DNA of 64,000 bases, taken from NCBI GenBank assembly GCA_027886185.1, contig WOAB01000162.1, positions 806,001 to 870,000 on the forward strand, written 5' to 3'. Both the position numbers and the translations under genes were made by a program. This document shows, in pieces, positions 1 through 11,397 of the stretch; the stretch's first letter is position 1; each line of letters begins with the position of its first letter. Below the pieces are notes generated by a model, which was not told where the DNA came from, searched no databases, and saw only the letters and a list, made by a program, of their open reading frames with translations. Source of the DNA: Rheum nobile. Lineage: Eukaryota; Streptophyta; Magnoliopsida; Caryophyllales; Polygonaceae.

Positions 1-399
1 CAATTACAAAACATTGTTCTTGCTGAAATTGACAAGTTATTACAATGAAATGGTAGTAGTTTGAGCCACTACAAGACCATGTCTCATGTAGATCAAAGTC
101 TCATATCTAAAGGTGTCAACAAGCTTATACAAGATGAACTTCAATATGACACAACACGTCTAGCTGATGAGCATACACAATTAATTTCTAAATTTACAAT
201 GGAGCAAAAAGGGGTATATGATGAGATTATGAATGTTGTTTTTATCAAATAATTGAGGTGTCTTCGTCTTATATGTATATGGTGGCACAGGCAAAACTTT
301 TATATGGAGGACACTTTCAGCTGCTATAAGGTCTAAAGATGAAATAGTCCTTATTGTTGTTTCAAGTGAAAATACGGGTCTCCTAATATAATGTAATTT
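1..399 (+). pseudogene. Helitron PIF1-like helicase fragment
   Basis: Translation of 61-249 gives a stretch with YD, then EH, then EQKGVYDEIM, the pattern that precedes the ATPase core in plant Helitron RepHel helicases. After a stop and frame change near 250, the sequence continues with VYGGTGKTFIWRTLSAA, a Walker A motif (GGTGKT), at about 280-330. It then runs through a degraded strand-2 region (IVLIVVSS) and ends. An intact protein would drive rolling-circle transposition. This copy has an in-frame stop near 47, a frameshift, and lacks the rest of the helicase, so it is dead. The family call is well supported by the order of motifs. Confidence 0.85.
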
Positions 400-578
400 A
401 TTAACATCTTGAATATTTTTATTCAATTTGACATTTTTTATATAAGAATTTTTCTACTCTATAACAATCATTAACTACGTATTTCTATATCAATTAAATA
501 TATATTTATAATATACTATTTTTATAAATATAAGAAAAAAATAGACAGATTCCGTGTAAGGCACTGATATTACACTAG
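1..578 (+). mobile_element. Helitron 3' portion (decayed)
   Basis: The block starts inside a Helitron helicase gene and ends in a Helitron-type 3' terminus. At 552-566 a degraded hairpin (CCGTG, spacer, CACTG) is followed by ATTACACTAG, with CTAG at 575-578 and a T at 579. This is the CTRR-then-T arrangement of Helitrons. The same ATTACACTAGT ending closes the other Helitron at 53547, so the two share a 3' end family. The 5' part lies outside the window. The helicase is truncated after the Walker A region, so internal deletion has occurred. Confidence 0.75.
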
Positions 579-1489
579 TGAGATATAAATTAGAGACTTC
601 AGATCATATGCGTACAACACTTACATTGTAAAAAGCGGACATATGTGGATCGTCGATCATTGTCCATCGTGTGGTCCATGTTCTTTTATGTGTTTTGGGA
701 CTTTTAAAATAAGAATGGGTATTCTTGTCTTTTTGCTCTTAACCCTCGTTCTCCACGCGTGGTTCTCTGTGAGTGTAAGTGTCCCTTCCGCGATTGAGGC
801 GTTGAGAAATCTATGAAAATGGAGTTAGCTAGGTCGTCTTCTGAGATCGATGGGCGAAAACTAAATTGGATTGGATCAAGGACGACGAGATAGGAATTGA
901 GGTCGCAAAGGACGTGGTTTCGTCGTTTGTTGAATAGCAGGTTGGAGTTTCAACTAAGGTGTCCATCTCCTCTTTAATTTGTAGTATGAAAAGGCATTTC
1001 AACTCATGCCAAAAACACACCTTTGTGTTCCATAGCAAAACGTAGCTTATTTGATGCAGATGAAGCCAATTGACTATGTAAGTGTAATGTCAGAGTGCAC
1101 CCTTGCTCTTCTCGGAAGAGCTATGGCTTATGATGTTGTTGGTAAGTATGAGATGGATATGCAGGAGGTTCATGCCCTTTTGAGCTTCGATCGTATAAAT
1201 GGTGATGCTTTTGGAGATTGCTAGGAGGCCAAGAATGGCCTAAGGGCCTAGACTGGAGGCTCAGCTAGATCACTAGAGTCGCCCTTCGTTAGCTGCTCTT
1301 TGTGCTTCAACTGTTAGGGGTGTTCCAATTGCGGGTCTTCTCCCACTCTTGCCCGCTTGTTATGTGTCAAAAAAGGATGGGGTAGGTTCTGTTGTTGGAT
1401 AGAATGCCACAGTTAATAACAAAGCTGAAAAGCCTCAGGTTGGTCTGTCTACTAAGAATAGCCTAAAGAAATAGCTAGGTGCCTAAGAT
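579..1489. other. Gene-free stretch, no recognised feature
   Basis: No open frame with recognisable domains was found on either strand. The sequence looks like old degraded repeat DNA, with several in-frame stops in every frame. Confidence 0.5.
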
Positions 1490-2210
1490 TGTGTTGTACT
1501 TTAATCTAAGCATGTACACACCAGAAATTACAATTGAGGTTATTTGATTTTGGTAGCACTAGGATTAGATTATATGGGCCTAATATAAGCCCAAGAGGAG
1601 AAGCCCACTAGGAGAAGCAAGTTGGCTGCTTACTTGTGCAGGAAGGGCCACGCAGCTTCACCCTTAGATGAGTCTCTTGGAGTGATATAAAGTGGGGCTC
1701 AACACATTGGAGCGGCTAAGACCGAACCCTACGCAATCAAAGAGAAAGAAAAGAAAGAGAGAGCAAGTTGAGAAATCATCAAAGGAAGATCGAGAAGAGA
1801 GAACGGAGGTCGAAGAAGACGGTTCAGTTGGGATTCAAAGGTCGACATCCAAGTCGACTTTCCTGCGTGGTTCTTCGTGGTGGTTGTTGTTGATTAGGGC
1901 AGAGGCGAAGGTGTTTCTGCAAGATCGACAGGGGCGTAGTTCTTTCTTTGTTCTTAATTGTTGATTCTCTTGATTTGGCTTTGAGATCTTTTTCTTTCCT
2001 GTGTGATTACCGATCAAGTGCTCTTGTAATTGTGTGGTTGAACGCTTCGAATTACTTAGTGGATTGGCCGGATCTCCTGTTTCTGAGATCCCGCAGACGT
2101 AGGAACGTTGTTCCGAACTGCGTAAACAAACCGATTGTGTTCTTCTCGTTTTTAGTTTTGCTTGATTGTTGCGATTCGGCTTGTCTGAGGCATTCAGGAA
2201 TCATAACAAA
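1490..2210 (+). repeat. Possible solo LTR, Copia-type
   Basis: The stretch has LTR-like layout. A TATA-like gatataaag lies at about 1684-1692, followed by a GA-rich leader. Near 2070-2125 is a segment reading GGATCTCCTG, CGCAGACGTAGG, GAACTGCGTAAAC, which resembles the R-U5 region of many plant Copia LTRs. A candidate 3' edge is ATCATAACA near 2209. No PBS, internal domain or second copy is adjacent, and I found no convincing target duplication, so the borders are approximate. Confidence 0.4.
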
Positions 2211-2239
2211 TTGCAATCAAATTTGGGTTCATAGCTTTG

Positions 2240-2690
2240 TTAACCTCTAGCAAAAGGTTTTGTGGATCTTAATATAAAGTTCATTTATAAACCTTTTAGT
2301 ATTAAGTTTGTGAGCTTCTAGTATAAAATTTATGAACCTCTAGTATAATATGTATGAACTTATGTACATTAGTGCATTTTAATAACGTATTGTCAACCTA
2401 TGTATAAGTTTGTTAACCTCTTGTATAATATGTATGAACCTAGGTACATTCGTGCATTTTTTTTAAAATTTATGAACCTCTCGCATAGTTTTAATGAACC
2501 TAGGTACATTAGTGCATTTTAATAACGTATTGTCAAGCTACGTATAACTTTGTTAACCACTAGCATAAGGTTTGTGAACCTTAGTATTATAAAGTTAGTT
2601 TGTGAACCTCTGGTATAAAGTTTGTGAACCTCTATTATAAATGTTATGAATCTATGGTACAAAATCTATGAACCTAAATATTTTTAGTGC
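2240..2690. repeat. Degenerate 'gaacctctagtataa' phrase repeat
   Basis: About 450 bp built from variants of a short phrase (tatgaacct, ctagtataa, tgtacattagtgcatttt) repeated at irregular 20-60 bp spacing on one strand. There is no open reading frame. It resembles in style, not in sequence, the other phrase-repeat blocks in this window at 19930, 43340, 58520 and 62870. Confidence 0.75.
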
Positions 2691-2983
2691 ATTGCGTTTA
2701 GAAGCAAAAAAAAAGGTTCCGAAAAAAAAAACTTCCACGTGCATTGTTCACGTTATTTACGAAATTGTCACTTTAAATGAACCATAATTTTTTTTTCGCT
2801 GAACTGGTCCATTTTTCTTCTTCTAATCTCAGCCCTCCATTCCCATCATCTGATGACCCCTGTTAATCCGCATGTTACACAATGAGACAAGTCTTCATGC
2901 GAGCCGTACTAATAGATTAGATAGATAAAACAATAATATAGCATTACTAAAACCAAATAAAAAGACAAACCGATACATACTAT

Positions 2984-3146
2984 GTGCTCGTTCGATAGAA
3001 ATTTGCCTTCAATTAGTTGAAGTCAAATTTTGTCTTGATTTACTTCAACTAGTTGAAGTAAATCCATAATGTCCCCCCTTCCACATGAAGGAATTCCTTC
3101 CACTTCAACTAATTGAAGTTGAATTTCCTCCCCACCGAACGAGCCC
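2984..3146. mobile_element. MITE-like foldback element
   Basis: A 163-bp foldback. The left arm begins GTGCTCGTTCG and contains TTCAATTAGTTGAAGT. The right arm contains the complement and ends CGAACGAGCCC. Arms pair over roughly 45 bp with mismatches. No coding capacity. It sits about 2.0 kb upstream of the HD-ZIP start codon. The superfamily is not decided, because the flanking duplication is not clear. Confidence 0.7.
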
Positions 3147-3375
3147 TATATACGAGTATTTCTTAAAATCAATCAGGACTCTGACTCTCAAAAGCCAAAG
3201 GAACAAAATGATATATTAGTACATTAGAAGTTCCACAATTTCATGATTTCTTATACTTAGCATACCAAAAAATTAAATATCGGGTTGGATGTAAGTTTTT
3301 CACAATTACGTATTTACCACCTACTATGTTCGAACTTTCACCTTTTTGTTTTGGATCGGATAATCTTGTATTATT

Positions 3376-3746
3376 GAGGGTATGTTCGGTTTGTCAGTTA
3401 AATCGACTTAAAGTGATTTAACTGAACTTAATTAAAAATTTAAGTCAGGATGACTGAACTTACTTACAAAGTCCGTTCGGTTCGCCAAAAATTTAAGTCG
3501 ACCTAAAGTGACTTAAAACGACTGAATTTACTCAAAAAATTTAAGCTAGGAATCCTGACTTTTTTTATTTGAGGTGACTGAACTTAATAAAAAAAAACAT
3601 TCAATTCTCAATTCAGTTTTATTGAATCCAGTTATCTATTTCAGTTCAGTTTCAATCTAATTTAATTGTCAGTTTAAATTTTACCTTACAATTTCAGTTC
3701 AATTTTATACCCAGTTTAATTCCTCCTATGTGAACCTAACAGACCC
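3376..3746. mobile_element. MITE-like AT-rich element
   Basis: The left edge reads GGGTATGTTCGGTTTGTCAG and the right edge reads, on the other strand, GGGTCTGTTAGGTTCACATAG. The interior is AT-rich and full of short internal inverted repeats of the word ttaagtcgactt and variants of cagttcagttt. This is the usual look of a degraded MITE. It lies roughly 1.5 kb upstream of the HD-ZIP coding start. Confidence 0.5.
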
Positions 3747-4019
3747 CTGAATCCCCTTAAAATCACAAAACCCTGCCTAAATCCATGGATTGATTACAAG
3801 ATCCATTCTTATCCCTATAGAACTAGAAGACAACAAATGAGGGACGCGCCACAGTGAGCGCGTGGTGGATGAAAATATAGGCAATAAGAAGCCCGGATAC
3901 AGCTAATAGAGGCACAGACTGGGGCCCACAGCTTCTTCTCCGTTTCTCTCACCCGTTTATTGTGAAATAGTGCAACGGCTCCTCCTCTCACTCTCCCCTG
4001 TCGTATACTCTTTTGACTT

Positions 4020-5198
4020 CCCCCATTTCTCCTCTCTCTCTACAATTTGGCCTTCAAATGCATGATCTCAGTCCACACTCAGACAATCAGTAGAGACAGA
4101 GGCGGGTGTGCATGGAAGCCATTGGAAGCGGAGGACCCTGATCTCTGAATTCTCTTCAACTCAACCAATAGAATTTAAAATTCGTTTTTATTTTCTGTCT
4201 TCTTGCAGAGGGCAGAGAGTGCCCACACACACACCCATTTGACCTAAGAATCCGGCCATTGAAATTTGTAAGTGCGTCAGCTACTATTCTGCGGAGCAAA
4301 ACCCATTGCTGTTTCTTATTTAAATCTTGCTTCTCCCATCTCTTTCTGGATTTTTTTTTTATCACTCTGTTTTTTTAATTAATATTTTAATGCTTCTTGT
4401 TTCTCTTCTGATTTCTTCCGATTTTCACATGCAATCGGAGAGGAAGAAACCTAGATAGAGAGAATCTTGACTTTGTTTGCTCTCCCTTTCTTCTCTGACC
4501 CCCCAAAAGTGTCGCTTCCTTTCTTTTTTTAATTTTAATTTTTCTCTCCTACTTGCCACTAGCAGTAGTGTTGTACTCTGTTTCTGCATCTCCTTTTTTT
4601 GGAGATAAGAGCGGGAGAGGGAAGTGTGAAGGTTTTTCAGTCTCCCCAACTCTGAAAATGATCCTTTGCAACTCACAAGGTTAAACTATATGTATTTTTC
4701 TTTTCGTGATTTTGTTTTCCCAAACGGTTACACTCTTCTGCTAATCACCGTTTCTCATTTACTAACCTAACAAGGATTGTGAGATTCGGGGGGTTTGATT
4801 TCTGGTGTTTTCATCTGTGGTGGGTAAAAAAGGTTGTACTGTGTAGCGACGTCAACTTCAGACGAGATGTGTTTCGAATTCCTTGCAATTCTCCATCGCG
4901 TTTGTCTCTACTCTTCGAAATGAGGGCTGGAGCGAGAGTGGGGAAAGTGGAAAAGGCTGTGATTGCTGCCTATTTAATACATGCCTTACCACGAAAGCGA
5001 CACAAAACGCCTTTGTGGTGAAATGGGTTTCCGTTTTGGGGCAGTTTAGATGACCCCAAAACGGAGCCTCTTTTTTCCTTTACTTTCATATTTGGGTTGG
5101 ATTCTTTCGGATCTCTTGAATCATGTTCACATTAGCTTGCCTTAATCTGTGGTTTCTCTCTCTTCTTAGCGTTTTGGGCTTGTTGGTGACAGATTGAG
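4020..5198 (+). promoter_or_regulatory. Promoter and 5' leader of the HD-ZIP IV gene (approximate)
   Basis: Pyrimidine-rich sequence with CT runs (about 4020-4045 and 4480-4640) precedes the start codon at 5199. A polypyrimidine tract ending in cttcttag at 5162-5169 looks like an acceptor, so a 5'UTR intron is likely. I could not fix its donor or the transcription start. I did not find a clear L1 box (TAAATGYA) in this stretch. Confidence 0.45.
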
Positions 5199-8100
5199 AT
5201 GGAGGGGACATCCAGATTGGGCTTGGTTGAAGAGAATTCTCTGTTCATGTTGAGAGATGGTGATGATGATAGCAGGTCAGGGAGTGATAACTTTGACATT
5301 GCCGATGATCAAGATGGTGCCCCAAGCGCTGCTGCTAGTAACAAGAAGAAGACTTCCAAAAGGAAGAAGTATCACAGGCACACTCCTATCCAGATTCAAG
5401 AGCTTGAGAAGTAAGTTTCTTAACTTGCTCTACCTTTGCCTTGATTCACATTGTGGAGTGGGTGGTCCTTTATAACATCTTGGACGTGGTTTATGGCTAG
5501 CTTCTTCCAAAACTGCCCTCACCCAGACGAGAAACAGAGGCTTGAGCTTGGCAGGAGGCTTGAATTGGAGAGCAGGCAGGTGAAATTCTGGTTCCAGAAC
5601 AGGAGGACTCAGCTCAAGACGAAACTGGAGAGGCACGAGAATGCTCTTCTGAAGCAAGAGTATGAGAAGCTTAGAATGGAGAACATAGCCATCAAAGAGT
5701 ACGTGGGCAAGCCACTCTGCAAGGAGTGCGGCGGGGCATCCGCAATAGGCGAGGTGTCCATGGACGAGCACCAGCTTCGGCTGGAGAATGCTCGGCTTAG
5801 GGAAGAGCTGATTCGGGTTTGTGGAATAGCCGAGAAGTTCATGAGCAAGCCCGTATCCGAGGTGGTGAGTTCCTTCTCCCAACCCCAAATGCCCGCGGAG
5901 CTTTCATTTGGAGGGTCTAGGCCTCCCAACGGCTTCCCAACGGCCGGCCTGCTGTGCAATGACTTCGAGAAGACCGTGTACCTCCAAGTTGCCGTGGCCG
6001 CTATGGACGAACTGCTTGTTTTGTCTCAGAACGACTCGCCCTTCTGGCTCAGAAGCTTGGATGGGGCCAAGGAAACTCTCAACCATGTAGCCTATCGCGA
6101 CAAGTTCAATCCTGGCGGGGCCATTCCTCCTGGCTTTGCTTCTGAAGCCACCAGAGCCACTGGTTCAGCCATCATCACCAGTTTGGAGCTCGTAAACACT
6201 CTCATGAATCCTGTAAGAGACTTGCTAATTCTTATCCTACCAACTTCTCTTGTAGGATAATATCTATACACCATAACATATACATATAATATAATGGTTG
6301 ACATGGACAATTAGACGACGATTACATTTGTTCTTTGATGAGAACACATCTTGAAACTTGTTTGGTTCTTCTCTCCATTTAATCAGAGACGGTGGGCGGA
6401 GATGTTCTCTTGTATGATTGGAAAGGCTTCTGCAGTTGAAGTTTTATGCAACGGCATAGGTGGAACACATGATGGTGAATTGCTGATGGTATTTCTCTCA
6501 AATTACTCTTTGATTCTTTCATATTTGATCCTGAAAATGAAAGTCAATAATGTTCCTTCTGTAGATTGATGCGGAGTTCTTGTTCCCTTCGCCTTTGGTT
6601 CCTCTGCGCCACATAAGGTTCATTCGGTACTGTAAGCAGCATTCAGAGGGTACATGGGCAGTGGTGGATGTGTCCGTTGACCCTATACGAGATGGCTATG
6701 CAGACGTAACTAAGAGATGTAGGAGGCTACCTTCGGGTTGCATTGTGCAAGATGTTACTAATGGCTATTCTCTGGTAACAACTTCACATGAATCCTTCTT
6801 TTGCATTCATAGACTACTTGAGTTCAGAATTCTACTTCAATTCAACTCATAGTACATGTGCTTCTTAAAAGTCGGACTAATTGCATCAATCCTGATATTA
6901 GTTGCTTCTTTAGATAATAATTCTTTTGACTCTTTCTGTATTTCCCCTTCTTTTTCATCTATATTATTCATTAGTGGCATATAAAATAGATGCTTGCTTC
7001 CCCGGGATTCTATCGCAGGATTGTCAGTATATCATTATTAAAACAAATTTGATGCTTCCTCTGTTTAAATATAGTTTTTTAAATTTTCAAACTCCAATGC
7101 TCTGTTGCTGAGCGTCTCCATCTAATCAGTCAAATGCTTATTTTGTTAGGTGTAATCTTACCCCTTATCTTTGATCTTGGATGTGATTTGTATGATTATT
7201 AAACTAGATTAGGGGGAAAAACCTTGAAGTTCTCATCCTCGGGTGGCATAAATTAATCATTTGATGTTTCTATTCTGATCTGTATCTTCTGCTTTCTATT
7301 GTTCAAGAAATCAGATGAACTGGAATCTGCATTAATTACGCATATCATGGCTTCTGTGTAACGCGATCAGTGCACTTTCTGTCTTGATGACACCTTGATT
7401 GTTGTTGTAAATGTTAAAAGAATTGGGAACTTAAGATGCCTTTCAATTTGCCAGCCCTTTTGTGGCAAAACTGTACATTTGCTTTTGTGTAGCCACAATG
7501 TAGATAGTAATGTGTGCGCTAATGTACTATTTATTTGTGCTTAAACAATCTGATCTTCATTCATGAAACGTGTAAGGGAATTAATGTTATTATTTATTTT
7601 AGACTAACCAGTTACACACAAAAAACATGTATCTGAACTTGTAATGTGGTAAAAACTGCAGGTAACATGTGTCGAGCATGCTGAATATGATGAAGGGGCT
7701 GTCTACAGCCTCTTTCGTCCGCTGGTGCAATCCGGATTTGCATTTGGAGCATCGAGATGGCTCGCCACTCTTCAGAGGCAATGTGAATGTTTTTCTTTCC
7801 TTGCAACATCTGAAATCACATCGCCAGAATCATCTATAGGTACTTAATTTCTACAACAGTCTTATATTCATTATGCACCAAACTTTAGAAATTTTCCAAA
7901 TTTCAATCACCTAATCTTATCATCCTCTAGGGAGTGGCTTGGCTCAGGCCTCCTCGTGGCATTATAGCTTACTTGTTTATATGTATGTACGTGGCAGGAA
8001 TCACCCCGGAAGGGAGGAAGAGTGTGTTGAAGCTGACTAGGCGTGTGATAGACAACTTCTGCGCTGGGATATGTGCTTCGTCGATTCTCAAGTGGGATAA

Positions 8101-8812
8101 AATCGACCTTGGGGACATGGCTCCAAACTTGCAGGTGATGACCCGTGTGAGCATGAACGAGCCTGGGGAGCTCTCGGGCATCATTCTGAGCTTTGCAACA
8201 TCTGTATGGATGCCCGTCCCTAGACAGCAGATCTTTGATTTTCTACGTAACGAACAGCTGCGTGGCCACTGGGACATTCTAGCCAATGACGGGTGCATGC
8301 AAGAGATGATCCGGATCACCAAAAGCACGGATTCTGCCAATTCCATCAGCATTCTTTATCCTCCTGTGAGTAAAAATTGGTAACATGCACGCAATGTTGT
8401 GCGTAATACAATCAATTTGGCTCAACTAACCCGTGTCTTGTTGTTTTGACGTGGTGGTTCGCAGGCTGCAGCAAACAGGGAGACGAACATGGTGGTGGTG
8501 CAAGAGACGTGGGGGGATAAGGCGAGCTCTGCTGTAGTGTACGCTCCAGTGGATGTAGCCACCATCACGTCAGTGATGGAGGGCGGAGATTCCGACTTGG
8601 TAAAGCTTCTCCCCTCAGGTTTCGTGATCACTGATGGGGCTGTGAAGGCCGAGTTCAGCAGTCATGCCCTGTCTTCACTGCTTACTCTAGGCTTCCAGAT
8701 CCTCATGGATAGCGTTCCTACAGCTAAGCTCACTGTCGAGTCCATTGAGACCGTGAATGGACTCATGAACCGAACTATCCAGAAGATCAAGGCTGCGCTG
8801 CACTGCGATTGA
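5199..8812 (+). CDS. HD-ZIP class IV homeobox transcription factor (START domain)
   Basis: Seven coding exons: 5199-5410, 5501-6212, 6387-6488, 6565-6774, 7662-7839, 7998-8365 and 8465-8812. All introns are GT-AG, the frame stays open through every junction, and the total is 2130 bp (709 residues plus stop), normal for the family. Residues about 54-114 form a homeodomain with WFQNRR at 101-106. Next comes a zipper-loop-zipper dimerisation region with the loop Cys pair C144-C147 (CKECGG). A START lipid-binding-type domain spans about 215-440, then the HD-START-associated region runs to the C-terminus. Class IV members bind L1-box-type DNA in the nucleus and control epidermal cell fate, cuticle and trichome genes. 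The start ATG is followed by an acidic N-terminus typical of the class. The 887-bp intron 4 is the largest. Features of the linker look nearer the ANL2/HDG group than GL2, but I cannot assign an orthologue. This is the only apparently intact host gene in the window. Confidence 0.94.
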
Positions 8813-9398
8813 TTGATTGAAGCGTCGACTCTTTCGAGGAACTAACTGTAAATGGCAACGGGGGCATAATGGGAGTCAAGAACGAACCTTGGGCGCTACC
8901 TTGCTAAGGTATGAAACTTGCGTGATTTAGGGGGTCGAAAAGCAGCAGTTCGGTTTGAGCTTTGGTTCGGGTATTGACTCATCGGAGTAGCTAGCTAGCT
9001 AGCTATATAGCTTAGCTTCATATAAATTGGAATCATAGGACACTACAAGCATACAAACATCTCTCTTTTGTTTCTGGTCTTGATTTACCTCATCTTTCCT
9101 TGGTAGCTTTGGCTTAACTTTGTTATTGCTCTCTTCAATTTCGTAAGCACCATTTTGTTTTTTACTCACCGAGTGGGGCCTTGATTGGTTTTTGGATCCA
9201 TCTATGCATGGTATTATGTTAGATTCAAGATAGAGTGCTTTATTTTGATTGATATATATGCAGTATGAGCGGGTTTGGTTTTCAGTTTCAGAGCCTGAAA
9301 GGCAGTGTGTGCAATCTTGGTTCTGTTTAGTTGGATGGATTGAGAAGCATATTCATTCAGGGGCTCAGTTCACTTTGTCCAGCTCCTATTACTCATCT
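8813..9398 (+). other. 3' UTR and downstream flank of the HD-ZIP IV gene
   Basis: After the TGA at 8810-8812 there is non-coding sequence with a short (AGCT)n run at about 8989-9010. No decisive polyadenylation signal could be chosen. The Copia LTR begins about 590 bp after the stop, so transcript ends may lie in or near transposon sequence. Confidence 0.5.
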
Positions 9399-9550
9399 TG
9401 TAAAGAAACGAGAGCTGTTGGGCAAAGTTTTCCTTGCTTTTTCATTGAATAATGATAAGAATTTATACAAGTTTATAATTTGGGCCTAAAGTAAAGGAAA
9501 GATATAAACAAAAGATATCATATGCATAATTTTCTTGGAAACTCTATCAT

Positions 9551-11389
9551 ATCCTGACATTTTAGAGGCCCCGGGGCGAAGAGAAATTATGGGCTCTTAT
9601 ATGTTATTTACTTAACATATATACCACTTAAAATCTCATATGATTAATATTGAAAATAATATAAAGTTGTACACCACAAAATGTTGAATATCCGCGATAA
9701 AAACAAAAACTAGCATTCTCAGGAATAATCAACAACGTATATAGCTCTACAACAACAACATTACATGTAGTAGCTATAGGGGAATAATCAACACTCTAGC
9801 GGCAACATGTAGCAGGAACAACAAATCTTTATCAATTGTTTGATTTTTTTTCAGCCTTATTCTTAATTCATTCCAAGTGTTCATGTTAGTCATATCTCAA
9901 CACTATTCTCATGTTGTCCAAGTCTATCATTAAGATGCTTCCAATCTTTGTATCCATCATTTGCTAATAAGCTTTTGTTACCAACAAATTTAAATATCTT
10001 ACAAAAAAAAAAAATGTCCACATGCTTCGAGTAAACCAACCATTTTCTATCACTAGTCTCCCCATTACTTAACTTTCTAGAATAATAAGCATAAGAAAAA
10101 TGCATAGAAATATTATCGAAGGAAAACACAAGATTCAATTCTCTAATAGGCCCCTTTTCAACTAAAATGTCTCTAGATTTATTGTCCATACTTTCCCAAT
10201 TTCTAGGATTATATATATCCAAAGGAGGGGTAAATTGCTCATCAACATTTAAATTTTCAGCATTTGTCATATTAGGTACAACATCATGCTCACTCAAATG
10301 ATTGATATCCTCATTGATCTAATTATTATCTCTTACATTTTCATCAGAGTGCTCCACATTTGGTACATCTAGTCCATTAGAACCCTCAGAATGACATGTT
10401 TGTTTTAAGACAAAACTTATCTATAGCTTCTTTTTGTGATTCTATGAATTTTTCAGCCAATTTTCTTCTTCTTTTTTCCGTTTTTGATTTCCAGGTAAAT
10501 GCTTTTTAGGCAACATTATAACAAAATATTTGAGAACAATAATAATAAAAATAGAACAATAACACCTCAAAAGCGGAAAGCAGAATACGTCCAAGCTACA
10601 CGGCCTACACCCCAGAAGTAAATTATTTGTCAAGCACCTGTAAAAGCCAAAAAGATGAAATAATACACATCAACAAGCAATATATAACTATACGTATTAG
10701 GTTCTGTAAAAGCCAACCAATTTTACTTTTTTTTAATAAAATTTATATCCTATATCATATATGACAATATATATAATTAGTTAAATTCTATATAGTCACC
10801 CAATATATATAATAATATAAACTAAACTAAATTCTAAGTAAATGACTACTTACTAGTTACTACAGCTAATTACTAATTAGCAATTTGTCTACTTTAAAAA
10901 ATAAAATAAGGTGTAGTGGTGTACCGATTACCGTGTATGAAGGCAATTAGGCAAAGTTAACTTGTGATGTGCGGCTGTGCCACTGCCCACTGCCTTCAGG
11001 CTTCAGGCTTTTCAATTTGTAAATTATTTTTATTTGTTATTTTTTTCAATTTAGAAATCAGTAGGCCTTTTAAATTGAAAGTGATATTATGGGCCTTTTA
11101 AAAAAAACGTGGAGGCTGTAAGGGAGAATCTGACCCACCGGCCAATGGGCCTTTTATATTTAAAGTGGTATTGTTGGGCCTTTTAAAATAGAATAAAAAA
11201 AATGGGGGAAGAGAGAATCAAACCTAGGCAATTATAATGGAGTGTTGGAGTGCAAACCACTAGACTACTTTATTTTACTGATGTAAATATACTATTAGTA
11301 ATACACATACTCTGCAAATATATTGGGTCCCTAAAAATTTTAGGCCCTAGGCAGACGCCCCTTTTGCCCCTGCTTCTGGGCCGGGCCTG
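9551..11389 (-). mobile_element. hAT-type DNA transposon, decayed, inside Copia LTR
   Basis: An 8-bp direct repeat TCTATCAT flanks it exactly (9543-9550 and 11390-11397). Eight bp is the hAT target-duplication length. The right end on the minus strand reads CAGGCCCGGCCC. The left end starts at CCTGACATTTTAGAGGCCCC, apparently missing about 10 bp of the terminal repeat. Interior sequence includes a transposase fragment at 9890-10297 (-) and, near the right end on the minus strand, a tRNA-like A-box/B-box pair at about 11205-11270. Confidence 0.8.
9890..10297 (-). pseudogene. hAT transposase N-terminal fragment (TTF-type zinc finger, ZMYM1-like)
   Basis: The 135-residue open stretch contains the signature order DIYNPRNW, then RDILVEKGPIRE, then SYAYYSRKLSNGE, then RKWLVYSKHVDIFFFCKIFK, then DGYKDWKHLNDRLGQHENS. 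This is the TTF-type zinc-finger region found at the start of plant 'zinc finger MYM-type 1-like' hAT transposases. One expected Cys of the CFCC-type cluster is replaced by Phe/Lys-rich sequence, so the zinc site is probably broken. The DUF4371-type region and dimerisation domain that should follow are absent, so it is non-functional. Confidence 0.8.
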
Positions 11390-11397
11390 TCTATCAT

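Noticed and set aside
1692..2250. Two overlapping plus-strand open frames
   Set aside because: They lie in LTR-like leader sequence with Lys/Arg/Glu bias from GA-rich DNA and show no family match.
5430..5959. Long open frames antisense to HD-ZIP exon 2
   Set aside because: Shadow frames of a real, conserved coding exon. No family resemblance of their own.
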